A DNA stretch of 64,000 nucleotides from Streptomyces flaveus. Lineage in GTDB: Bacteria > Actinomycetota > Actinomycetes > Streptomycetales > Streptomycetaceae. Under the pieces are notes generated by a model. The model was given only the letters and a program-made list of their open reading frames with translations. It made no database searches and was not told the DNA's origin. Shown one piece after another: positions 7,945-15,598 of this stretch; the stretch's first letter is position 1, and each line of letters starts with the position of its first letter. The position numbers and the translations under genes were made by a program. The stretch is taken from the NCBI RefSeq assembly GCF_014647675.1, contig NZ_BMPQ01000037.1, forward strand, positions 21,176 to 85,175, read 5' to 3'.

Positions 7945-10200
7945 TCAGGGCGTTGTCCCTGTTGGCGCGACCTCGACGGGTATGCCATTGAGGACCGCAT
8001 TGCCCGACAGCGGGTCGAGCAGAGAGCCGTCGAGAAGCTGGTTGACGTTGACTCCGGGCTCGGCGGCGGCGTGGTTCATACGGGTGCCCGGCCGGTCGTG
8101 ACCCCAGCCGTGCGGGAGGCTCACGACCCCGCGCCGGATGCCGTCGGTGACCTCGGCCGGAGCCGTCACCTCTCCCCCGGCGCCCTTGATCCGTACGGCG
8201 TCCCCGTCCGCGATCCCGAGACGTGCGGCGTCGTCGGGATGGATGTGGACGGTGCAGCGGTTCGTACCGCCGGTGAGGGCGGGGATGTTGTGCATCCAGC
8301 TGTTGTTGGAGCGCAGATGACGGCGGCCGACGAGGACGAGGCCGTCGGGGCGCCGGCGCAGAGCGTCCCTGAGGCGTGGCAGGTCGTCGGCGATCGGCTG
8401 CGGCAGTAGCTCTACGCGTCCGCTGCGGGTCTTGAGGGGCTGGGGCAGGCGCGGCTGGAGGGGGCCGAGGTCGATGCCGTGCGGCTGGTCCAGCAGCTTG
8501 TCCAGGTTCAGCCCTTCCGGTCGTACGCCGAATCCGTCGCCGTACGGGCCGAGGCGCAGCATCATGTCGAGCCGTCGCTCGGGGCCGTTGTCGCCGGTGA
8601 GTGCGGCGGCGAGCTCGTGGGGGTCGCGGCCGTGCACCGGGGAGTGCGGTTCCTTGACGGCCTTGCCGAGGGTCTGGTCGATGACCATGGCGTCCACGGC
8701 GGAGGGATCGGCGCCGTGCATGCCGGTCGCGGCGAGGACGAGCCGGGCGAGGATCTCGGTCTCGGCCATGCGGCCGGGTTCGAGGGGGACGGCGGCGCGG
8801 GTGTAGCGGACCTGGTTGCGTACGGCGAGGGCGTTGAAGGCGAAGTCGTGGTGCGGGCTCTGCGAGGGCGGGGGCGGGGGCAGCACGACGTGGGCGTGGC
8901 GTGAGGTCTCGTTCAGGTACGGGTCGACGCTGACCATGAAGTCGAGCGAGCCGAGGGCCTTGTCGAGGCGGTCGCCGTCGGGCGCGGACAGGACGGGGTT
9001 CGCGGCGATGGCGATGAGGGCGCGGACGGGTTCGCCCTCGGCGGTGGCGGTGTCGATCTCCTCGGCGAGCGCCGCGATGGGCAGTTCGCCCTTGGCTTCC
9101 GGGTGGCGGCTGACCCTGCTGTGCCAGCGGCCGAGGGCGAAGCCGCGGCCGGGTCCGGCGGGGCGGGGCGTCTTGTCGGTGGCGGCCTGCGGGAAGAGGG
9201 CGCCGCCGGGCCGGTCGAGGTTGCCGGTGAGGATGTTCAGCACGTCGACGAGCCAGCTGGCCAGAGTGCCGTGCGGGACCGTGCAGCTGCCGATGCGGCC
9301 GTAGACGGCGGCGGTGGGCGCGGCGGCCAGTTCGCGGGCGAGCGTACGGATCGTAGCGGCGTCCACGTCGCATGCCCCGGCGGCGGCTTCGGGGGTGAAG
9401 TCCCGTAGCGCGTCGGGGATTTCATCGAGTCCCTGCACCAGCTCGGCGAGTTCGCCGAGATCGGTGAGCTTCTCCTCGAAGAGGACGTACGCCATGGCCG
9501 CGAGCAGCAGCGCATCGGTGCCGGGGCGGATCGAGACGTGCCGGTCGGCGAGTTTGGCGGTACGGGTGCGGCGTGGGTCGATCACGGTGAGGGTGCCGCC
9601 GCGTGCCTTGAGGGCCCTGAGCTTGCCGGGGAAGTCGGGTGCGGTGCACAGACTTCCGTTGGATTCCAGGGGGTTGGCGCCGATCAGGAGGAGGTGGTCG
9701 GTGCGGTCGAGGTCGGGTACGGGGATCGCGTTCGCGTCGCCGAAGAGGAGCCCGCTGGATACGTGCTTGGGCATCTGGTCGAGCGTGGACGCGGTGAAGA
9801 TGCTGCGGGTGCCGAGGGCGCCGAGCAGGACGGTCGGGTAGAGGGCGCCGGCCATGGTGTGGACGTTCGGGTTGCCCAGGACGACGCCGAGGGCGTGCGG
9901 TCCGTACGTCTCGACGATGGGCCGCAGCCCTGCCGCGACCGCGTCGAACGCCTCGTCCCAGGTCGCCTCGCGCAGTTCACCGTCCTTGCGCACCAGAGGC
10001 GTACGCAGCCGGTCGGGGTCCGCGTCCACGGCTCCGAAGGAGGCGCCCTTCGGGCAGATGAACCCCTGGCTGAACACGTCGGCGCGGTCACCTCGGGCGC
10101 CGGTCACCCGGGTGCCCTCGATGGTGAGCGTCAGGCCGCAGGTGGCTTCGCACAGGGGGCAGATGCGCAGGGCGGTGCGGGAGTCGGTGGTGGTGGACAC
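7945..10200 (-). CDS. Molybdopterin oxidoreductase (formate dehydrogenase / assimilatory nitrate reductase-like)
   Basis: A 751-residue member of the DMSO-reductase superfamily. The N-terminal [4Fe-4S] motif is CPLCEATC...FICPKG (Cx2Cx3Cx(n)C). The molybdopterin domain follows (LLLIGANPLESNGS, TVIDPRRTRTAKLAD), then the C-terminal dinucleotide-binding domain (SNNSWMHNIPALTGG, VNQLLDGSLLDPLSGNAVLNGIPV). It would bind a bis-MGD cofactor and catalyse a two-electron oxidation or reduction in the cytoplasm, as no Tat signal is seen. No small subunit, quinol partner or FdhD-like chaperone is adjacent, so the electron partner must be encoded elsewhere. The GTG start has GGAGG four bases ahead. The TetR gene at 10329 lies just upstream on the same strand, with a palindrome between them. 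Confidence 0.88.
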   Translation of the reverse strand: MSTTTDSRTALRICPLCEATCGLTLTIEGTRVTGARGDRADVFSQGFICPKGASFGAVDADPDRLRTPLVRKDGELREATWDEAFDAVAAGLRPIVETYGPHALGVVLGNPNVHTMAGALYPTVLLGALGTRSIFTASTLDQMPKHVSSGLLFGDANAIPVPDLDRTDHLLLIGANPLESNGSLCTAPDFPGKLRALKARGGTLTVIDPRRTRTAKLADRHVSIRPGTDALLLAAMAYVLFEEKLTDLGELAELVQGLDEIPDALRDFTPEAAAGACDVDAATIRTLARELAAAPTAAVYGRIGSCTVPHGTLASWLVDVLNILTGNLDRPGGALFPQAATDKTPRPAGPGRGFALGRWHSRVSRHPEAKGELPIAALAEEIDTATAEGEPVRALIAIAANPVLSAPDGDRLDKALGSLDFMVSVDPYLNETSRHAHVVLPPPPPSQSPHHDFAFNALAVRNQVRYTRAAVPLEPGRMAETEILARLVLAATGMHGADPSAVDAMVIDQTLGKAVKEPHSPVHGRDPHELAAALTGDNGPERRLDMMLRLGPYGDGFGVRPEGLNLDKLLDQPHGIDLGPLQPRLPQPLKTRSGRVELLPQPIADDLPRLRDALRRRPDGLVLVGRRHLRSNNSWMHNIPALTGGTNRCTVHIHPDDAARLGIADGDAVRIKGAGGEVTAPAEVTDGIRRGVVSLPHGWGHDRPGTRMNHAAAEPGVNVNQLLDGSLLDPLSGNAVLNGIPVEVAPTGTTP

Positions 10201-10247
10201 GGGTCCTCCGGAGGGGTGGCGACGTCGGCACGCGAACTGGCGTCGAG

Positions 10248-10263
10248 CATACCGACCGGTATG
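10248..10263. promoter_or_regulatory. Operator palindrome between TetR gene and molybdoenzyme
   Basis: CATACC-gacc-GGTATG is a perfect 6-bp inverted repeat, 48 bases before the start of the molybdopterin oxidoreductase and 66 bases after the end of the TetR gene. Its form is typical for TetR operators in actinomycetes, so the neighbouring TetR protein probably represses the oxidoreductase. That is inference from position and symmetry. Confidence 0.5.
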
Positions 10264-10328
10264 TCATCTGGGGAGTCCCGCGAGAGTCGCTTCGGACACT
10301 CCCGTGCCCTTCAGCTGCGGATCGCGCT

Positions 10329-10952
10329 TCAGTCGAGCACTCGCGCCAGGTACGACCGCAGCAGTTCCCGCGTCTCCTCGATGATCCGTTCGTCGCCCGA
10401 CGGGTCGAGACGGAAGGCGAGTTGGACGAGGGTGTCGGCGGCCTCGACGGCAACCAGGAAGGTGCGGCGGAGGTCGTCGTCGGGTTCGCGGTCGAGGTAG
10501 GCGGAGAGCATGTCGGTCAGGCGGTCGGCGACGCGGGTGTTGGGTTCGGCGTCGCGGGTGCCTACGGGTATCTGGTTGCCGAAGTCGACGAGGGCGAAGC
10601 CGGGCGCGGTGCGCTTCATGACGAGGTACTCCTCGAGCACGGCGTCCATGGCCGCGCGCCAGCCTCCCTCCCCGCCGGCCGCTTCGAGGCGGTGGGTGAC
10701 GCGCTCGGCATAGCGGTCGAGGTTGCGCTGGGCGAGTGCGTCGGCCATGGCGCGCTTGTTGCCGAAGAAGCGGTACACGGAGCCGATGGGGACGCCGGCG
10801 CGCACGGCGACGGCTCGGGTGCTGAGGGCGTCGTAGCCCACCTCGTCGAGGAGGTCGGCGCAGGCGTCGAGGATCCTGGTCAGTCGTTCCGCGCTCCGGC
10901 GCTGAACGGGAGCGCGGCGCAGCGAGGTCGCTTGGGGCACAGGCATCATCAT
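10329..10952 (-). CDS. TetR-family transcriptional regulator
   Basis: A 207-residue DNA-binding repressor. The N-terminal helix-turn-helix region reads RILDACADLLDEVGYDALSTRAVAVRAGVPIGSVYRFFGNKRAMADAL, matching TetR_N. The remaining helices form the ligand and dimer domain. Three ATG codons (10952, 10949, 10946) stand in a row, so the exact start is uncertain by two residues. It is encoded immediately upstream of the molybdopterin oxidoreductase in the same direction. The gap between them contains a palindromic operator candidate (10248-10263), which suggests it controls that enzyme. The ligand is unknown. Confidence 0.9.
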   Translation of the reverse strand: MMMPVPQATSLRRAPVQRRSAERLTRILDACADLLDEVGYDALSTRAVAVRAGVPIGSVYRFFGNKRAMADALAQRNLDRYAERVTHRLEAAGGEGGWRAAMDAVLEEYLVMKRTAPGFALVDFGNQIPVGTRDAEPNTRVADRLTDMLSAYLDREPDDDLRRTFLVAVEAADTLVQLAFRLDPSGDERIIEETRELLRSYLARVLD

Positions 10953-11073
10953 GCCTTTCCGCCGAGGTTCGGGGAACCGCGCCCCCCAGTACGCCGGTCT
11001 GCGCCTTGCCCGCTCACCTGCGGGGTCGGCGTGATCGCGCCGTTCGCCTCACCCACGTCTTGCGAAGGGAAAT

Positions 11074-11105
11074 CCTGAATCCTACGGTGTTACATAGGAA
11101 TCAGG
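11074..11105 (+). promoter_or_regulatory. Promoter/operator of homogentisate dioxygenase gene
   Basis: CCTGAaTCCTA-cggtgttaca-TAGGAaTCAGG is a 32-bp inverted repeat with 11-bp arms and one mismatch. It ends 23 bases before the hmgA start. A TTGCGA (11060) - 17 bases - TACGGT (11083) pair overlaps its left half and could be the promoter, so a repressor bound here would block transcription. The regulator may be the GntR protein encoded just downstream of hmgA. Confidence 0.45.
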
Positions 11106-11128
11106 AGCGAGGGCGCAAGGGAGCGACC

Positions 11129-12445
11129 ATGAACGGGGACGCGCGGAAGACCGCCGAGGCATTGACGTACCTCTCGGGATTCGGCAATGAGCACAGTTCG
11201 GAGGCGGTGCCGGGCGCGCTGCCGATCGGCCGCAACTCGCCGCAGCGCGCACCGCTCGGGCTGTACGCGGAGCAGCTGAGCGGTTCGGCGTTCACGGAAC
11301 CGAGGGCGTACAACCGCCGCTCGTGGCTGTACCGGATCCGCCCGTCCGCCGCCCACCCGGCCTTCGCCCGCACCGACAACGGCACTCTCCGCACGGCGCC
11401 CTTCACGGAGACGGCGCCCGACCCGAACCGGCTGCGCTGGAACCCCCTGCCGGAGCCCGAGCCGGGCACGGATTTCGTACGGGGCCTGTGGACCCTCGGC
11501 GGCAACGGCGACGCCACGCAGCGCACCGGCACGGCCGTGCACCTCTATCACGCCAACTCCTCGATGCGGCGCGTGTTCAGCGACGCCGACGGCGAGCTGC
11601 TGATCGTGCCGGAGCGCGGCGGGCTGCTGCTGCGCACCGAGTTCGGACTGCTGCATGCGGAGCCCGGGCATGTGGCGCTGATTCCGCGTGGGGTGCGCTT
11701 CCGTGTGGAGCTCCTTGACGACGTCGTACGCGGCTATGTGTGCGAGAACTACGGAGCCCCCTTCCAGCTCCCCGAGCTCGGCCCGATCGGCGCCAACGGC
11801 CTTGCCAACGCACGGGACTTCCGGGCGCCCGTCGCCGCGTACGAGGACGTCGAGGGCCCGGTGGAGGTGGTGAACAAGTTCTGCGGGAACCTGTGGACCG
11901 CGACGTACGACCACTCGCCGCTCGATGTCGTCGCCTGGCACGGCACCCATCTGCCGTACGTCTACGACCTGCGCCGTTTCAATGTGCTCGGCTCCATCAG
12001 CTACGACCACCCGGACCCGTCGATCTTCACGGTCCTGACCTCGCCGACGGACACGCCGGGCCTCGCGAGCGTCGACTGCGTCGTCTTCGCGCCGCGCTGG
12101 CTGGTCGGCGAGGACACCTTCCGGCCGCCGTACTTCCACCGGAACGTGATGAGCGAGTACATGGGGCTCATCGAGGGCGCGTACGACGCGAAGGCGGAAG
12201 GCTTTGTTCCGGGCGGGGGTTCGCTGCACAACATGATGTCGGCGCACGGGCCCGACCGGGAGACCTTCGACCGCGCGAGCGCCGCCGAGCTGCGTCCGCA
12301 GAAGGTCGACGACGGCCTGGCCTTCATGTTCGAGACGCGCTGGCCGGTGACCCTCACGGCACAGGCGGCACGAGCGGAACACCTGCAACGCGCGTACGAC
12401 GATGTGTGGCAGGGCCTCGAACGTCACTTCGGCCCGTTGCACTGA
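11129..12445 (+). CDS. hmgA: Homogentisate 1,2-dioxygenase
   Basis: A 438-residue cytoplasmic non-haem Fe(II) enzyme that opens the ring of homogentisate to maleylacetoacetate in tyrosine and phenylalanine breakdown. The N-terminus LTYLSGFGNEHSSEA and the C-terminal motifs YFHRNVMSEYMGLI (His and Glu iron ligands) and GGGSLHNMMSAHGPD are diagnostic. The length equals that of known HmgA enzymes. The ATG at 11129 (MNGDARKTAEAL) is chosen over an upstream in-frame start at 11006 because homologues begin here and the inverted repeat 11074-11105 should lie outside the gene. Maleylacetoacetate isomerase and fumarylacetoacetase are not in the window. A GntR/UTRA regulator follows 28 bases downstream. 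Confidence 0.96.
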   Translation: MNGDARKTAEALTYLSGFGNEHSSEAVPGALPIGRNSPQRAPLGLYAEQLSGSAFTEPRAYNRRSWLYRIRPSAAHPAFARTDNGTLRTAPFTETAPDPNRLRWNPLPEPEPGTDFVRGLWTLGGNGDATQRTGTAVHLYHANSSMRRVFSDADGELLIVPERGGLLLRTEFGLLHAEPGHVALIPRGVRFRVELLDDVVRGYVCENYGAPFQLPELGPIGANGLANARDFRAPVAAYEDVEGPVEVVNKFCGNLWTATYDHSPLDVVAWHGTHLPYVYDLRRFNVLGSISYDHPDPSIFTVLTSPTDTPGLASVDCVVFAPRWLVGEDTFRPPYFHRNVMSEYMGLIEGAYDAKAEGFVPGGGSLHNMMSAHGPDRETFDRASAAELRPQKVDDGLAFMFETRWPVTLTAQAARAEHLQRAYDDVWQGLERHFGPLH

Positions 12446-12473
12446 ACGCCCGTTGACCGGTACGGATACCTTC

Positions 12474-13220
12474 GTGACCTCATTCGCCCCGGACTCGATC
12501 GTCCTGAACCGCAAACTGCCGCTCTGGTATCAGGTGTCGCAGTCCCTGCGCGCCTCGATACTCGGGCGCTCGCCGGAGGACCCACTGCGCCTGCCCACCG
12601 AGGAACAACTGGCGGGGCACTACGGGGTGAGCGTGCTGACCATGCGGCAGGCGCTCAAGGAACTGGAGGACGAGGGCCTGATCACCCGCCATCGCCGGCG
12701 CGGCACGTTCATCGAGCCGAGCGCCAGGCGGGGCGCGCCCGTGCGGCTGCTGGGTTCGGTGGACGCGATCGTGGCCCAGCAGTCGGGCATGACGACTCAG
12801 CTGCTCGGCCACGGCACGGCGCCCGTGTCGGCCGAACTCGCCGAGTACTTCCCGGAGTTGGCCGAGGTGGCGACGTATCACCGGCTGCGCAGCGACGAGA
12901 AGACCGGTGAGCCGACGAACCACGCCCGCAACTACGTGCGGCCCGAACTGGCCGAGCGCATCGACCTGGACGATCTGGCCCGCTGGCCGATGACGAAGGT
13001 GCTGCGGGACGTTGTCGGTATGCGGATCAGCCGCATCACCGACACCGTCGAGGCGCGGCTGGCCGATCCGGAGACGGCTCGGCTGCTTGAGGTGCCGCTG
13101 CTCAGCCCGATCCTGCGTTACACGGGTGTCGCCCATGGTGAATCCGGCCAGGTGCTGGATGTGGCGGTCATCCATTACCGGGGGGACCGCTTCTCGTTCA
13201 CGGTCACGCTCGATGCGTAG
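12474..13220 (+). CDS. GntR-family (HutC/UTRA) transcriptional regulator
   Basis: A 248-residue regulator. The N-terminal winged helix-turn-helix (LPLWYQVSQSLRASIL, then LPTEEQLAGHYGVSVLTMRQALKELEDEGLITRHRRRGTF) is of GntR type. The C-terminal effector domain is of UTRA type (YHRLRSDEKTGEPTNHARNYV..., ILRYTGVAHGESGQVLDVAVIHYRGDRFSF). It starts at the GTG at 12474, 28 bases after hmgA on the same strand. It is therefore likely cotranscribed with hmgA and may respond to an aromatic catabolite such as homogentisate. The operator candidate at 11074-11105 would make it autoregulatory. That functional link is inference. Confidence 0.88.
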   Translation: MTSFAPDSIVLNRKLPLWYQVSQSLRASILGRSPEDPLRLPTEEQLAGHYGVSVLTMRQALKELEDEGLITRHRRRGTFIEPSARRGAPVRLLGSVDAIVAQQSGMTTQLLGHGTAPVSAELAEYFPELAEVATYHRLRSDEKTGEPTNHARNYVRPELAERIDLDDLARWPMTKVLRDVVGMRISRITDTVEARLADPETARLLEVPLLSPILRYTGVAHGESGQVLDVAVIHYRGDRFSFTVTLDA

Positions 13221-13248
13221 GCGCTCCGCGCTGGGTGCGGTTTGAAGC

Positions 13249-13553
13249 TGCGGGTTCGTTGTGGCTGGTCGCGCAGTTCCCCGCGCCCCTGAAAAGCAAA
13301 AGCCTGCGGCTCCCCGCGCCCTGGGTAAGCCCGCACCCTCAACTGCCCGCAGCTTCCCTCCGGCGGGAGGGGGCGTGGGCCGGTGCGTCGTATGCCCGTC
13401 GCTTAGGTTCTGTCTCGGAGGACCAGGGCCTTGTACCAGGCCAGGGCCGTATGCCCGGCCTGCGACGGGCTGACGCACCGGCCCACGACCCCGACTCACG
13501 CACGGACCCCAGGGGCGCGGGGAACGGCGCGACCAGCCACAACGAACCCCGCA
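13249..13553. repeat. 305-bp nested palindromic intergenic element with ~43-bp terminal inverted repeats
   Basis: The arms 13249-13291 and 13510-13553 are inverted repeats of 43/44 bases differing at about two positions; each contains GGCTGGTCGCGC and CCCCGCGCCCCTG. Inside lie further perfect inverted pairs: GTGGGCCGGTGCGTC at 13375-13389 with its complement at 13472-13486, and GCCCGTCGC at 13394-13402 with 13462-13470. The whole could fold into one long cruciform or hairpin. Single arm-like copies occur at 21034-21102 and 40098-40139. No convincing gene lies in the 13221-13605 gap. It may be a MITE-like or REP-like element, or a bidirectional terminator pair. Confidence 0.75.
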
Positions 13554-13605
13554 CCCGCCCAACCGCCGTAGGCAACCTGCTCAACCGCCGGAGGCACGTC
13601 GTACC

Positions 13606-14811
13606 ATGCCGAGCGTGACGCACGACGCTCCGCTGCTCGCGGACCTCATGCCGTGGTCCGTCGCACCGCCTCGGCTGGGCCGGGGGTGGCCGACGGCGCC
13701 CGATGCGGCGTCCCTGAAAGCGCGTTGGGACGCCTTTGTGAAGGCCGAAGGGCCCGACCGGGAGGCTTTGTTCGGCGTCACGCGCGCGCGGAACCTGCAC
13801 TCGGCGGTGGCACAACTGCCGGGCCAGTCCAGTGGAACGGGTCGGCTGGCCCGTGCGTCGGGGCCCTGCGCGGAGCCCGTACGCGTGTTGCACGGGCCGT
13901 TCGACGAGCAGTGGCTGATACCGGACCACCGGCTGATCGACGCGGCCCGCCCGGAGCTGTGGCGGGTGGCGGACGAGCGGCAGGTGTTCGCCGTCGAGCA
14001 GGCGCCCGCGCCAGAGGGGCCCGCGCTGCTCGTCGCGTCCGCGCTGCCCGTGCTCCCGCCGCAGCCGCGGCAGCCGAAGAACGCCCCCGCGGCCCGCCCC
14101 GGCCGCATCCACCCCCTGTACCGCCGCCCCGGCGGCCTCGAACCGAACCTCGCGCCCGGCCTCGTGGACCACCTCGCCAAACGCCTGGGCCACTCCCCCG
14201 CCCCGCTCGACGTCCTCGCCTGGACGGTGGCGGTGGCGCGGACGGGCCCCGGCGGTTGCGCCGTCCCGCTCACCGCCGCCCCCGAACTCTGGGCATACGG
14301 CACCGAGTTGGGCCACCGCATGCTCAGGCTGATGCGCCGCGACGGCGACCGTCCCAAACTCCCCGGCGGGCGGCGCCCGTACGTACGCGCCCCGCTCCCC
14401 GCCCGCCCTCTCGAACTCCACTACGACCGCGACGAGGAGACCCTCCACCTCGACGAGGGCCGCATCTCCCCCGTACCGCCCGCCGCCTGGGACTTCGAGG
14501 TGGGAGGCGCCCGGGTCCTGGACCAGTGGTTCACCACCCGGACCGCTCCCCCGGAGCCCGGCACGCTGGAGGCGATCCGCCCTGCCACGTGGCCCCAGAC
14601 CTGGACCTCCGAACTGCTCGAGCTGATCACGGTGTTGGCGCTGCTCGCGGAACTGACGCCTCAGCGGGCCGAGTTGACCATGACAGCGCCGGTCACCGCG
14701 GCCGAGCTGGGCCGCGCGGGCGTGCTCCCGGTCCCGGCGGCGGCACGCAGGCCCGCCTCGGTCCTCGACCACCACGAGGAGGGGCCTGAGGGGCAGTTCG
14801 CACTGCTCTAG
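13606..14811 (+). CDS. Orphan Type ISP restriction enzyme C-terminal-domain-like protein
   Basis: A 401-residue protein beginning MPSVTHDAPLLADLMPWSVAP. The text resembles the C-terminal specificity region found at the end of single-chain Type ISP restriction-modification enzymes: RVLHGPFDEQWLIPDHRLID, HPLYRRPGG, NLAPGLVDHL and WDFEVGGARVLDQWF. In those enzymes the region recognises DNA. None of the nuclease, helicase or methyltransferase motifs of a full enzyme is present here or beside it. Streptomyces carry such free-standing proteins, often annotated as DNA methyltransferase; I see no methylase motif. It ends 10 bases before the convergent TetR gene. Function unknown; the family call is from memory. 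Confidence 0.7.
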   Translation: MPSVTHDAPLLADLMPWSVAPPRLGRGWPTAPDAASLKARWDAFVKAEGPDREALFGVTRARNLHSAVAQLPGQSSGTGRLARASGPCAEPVRVLHGPFDEQWLIPDHRLIDAARPELWRVADERQVFAVEQAPAPEGPALLVASALPVLPPQPRQPKNAPAARPGRIHPLYRRPGGLEPNLAPGLVDHLAKRLGHSPAPLDVLAWTVAVARTGPGGCAVPLTAAPELWAYGTELGHRMLRLMRRDGDRPKLPGGRRPYVRAPLPARPLELHYDRDEETLHLDEGRISPVPPAAWDFEVGGARVLDQWFTTRTAPPEPGTLEAIRPATWPQTWTSELLELITVLALLAELTPQRAELTMTAPVTAAELGRAGVLPVPAAARRPASVLDHHEEGPEGQFALL

Positions 14812-14821
14812 CACTCAGGGT

Positions 14822-15535
14822 TCAGCGCTTGAGGTCGAACGCGTCCAGGACCCTGCCGAGCGCGCGATCGAACACCGCCTCCAGGTCGATCGGCCCGGAG
14901 TCCTCCATGAACGCCGCGGCCAGCCGCGGGTACTCGCCGGTGGCCACCTGACTGCCGAGGTAGGCGATACGGACCGCGTTCTCCTCCTCCTCGGACCAGG
15001 GCATGGAGCGGGTGCGCTCGGCGGTGGCCAGCTCGTTCGCGGTGTACATCGTCACGACGCCGTTGAGCAACGCGACCATCTCCATCTTCGTGCCGTACGG
15101 GAGGTCGAGCGGTTCGAGGCAGGCCATGCAGTGCTCCAGATAGCGCAGGGTGTTGGGGCCGAAGCCGTAGACCCCCGACATCAGACGCGGCACCCAGGGA
15201 TGGCGGTGCATGAGGACGCGGGACTCATGGGCGTTCCGGAGCATGTCGGCGCGCCAGTCGCCCGAGGGCCCCTTGAAGTCGTGCTCGGCGCCGATGGCGT
15301 CGATCATCAGCTCGTGCAGGTCCTCTTTGCGCGGCACGTAGTTGTACAGCGACATCGTGCCGCAGCCCAACTCGGCCGCCACATGCCGCATCGACACCGC
15401 GTCCAGCCCTTGCGCGTCCGCGATCCGCACCGCGGCGGCCGCGATGTCCACGCGGGTGTACGCGGGACGCGGACCGCGTCCCGTGCGCTCGGGGCGGTTC
15501 CAGATCACTTCGGGTACGGCCTTGCGCCCTGCCAT
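14822..15535 (-). CDS. TetR-family regulator of the adjacent ABC exporter
   Basis: A 237-residue repressor. The helix-turn-helix region is YTRVDIAAAAVRIADAQGLDAVSMRHVAAELGCGTMSLYNYVPRKEDL, followed by a C-terminal domain of the TetR_C type common in drug-exporter repressors (HPWVPRLMSG, LNGVVTMYTANEL). It is transcribed divergently from the DrrA-like ABC ATPase at 15599. A perfect palindrome (15563-15581) lies between them and a degenerate second copy (15606-15624) sits inside the ATPase start. This layout strongly suggests that it represses the exporter and itself and is released by a toxic ligand. The ligand is not known. Confidence 0.92.
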   Translation of the reverse strand: MAGRKAVPEVIWNRPERTGRGPRPAYTRVDIAAAAVRIADAQGLDAVSMRHVAAELGCGTMSLYNYVPRKEDLHELMIDAIGAEHDFKGPSGDWRADMLRNAHESRVLMHRHPWVPRLMSGVYGFGPNTLRYLEHCMACLEPLDLPYGTKMEMVALLNGVVTMYTANELATAERTRSMPWSEEEENAVRIAYLGSQVATGEYPRLAAAFMEDSGPIDLEAVFDRALGRVLDAFDLKR

Positions 15536-15562
15536 GGGTCGATCACCTCGTGACCATCCTAG

Positions 15563-15581
15563 TTACGTACACCGTACGTAA
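15563..15581. promoter_or_regulatory. TetR operator in the exporter/regulator intergenic region
   Basis: TTACGTAC-acc-GTACGTAA is a 19-bp perfect inverted repeat with 8-bp arms, centred between the divergent TetR and ABC genes. It ends 17 bases before the ATPase start. Confidence 0.7.
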
Positions 15582-15598
15582 TGCGCTATGGTCGACCC

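Noticed and set aside
13339..14814. 491-codon minus-strand frame opposite the Type ISP-like gene
   Set aside because: Antisense to a gene with a good start, and it runs into the palindromic element; residues are Gly/Arg-rich without domain.
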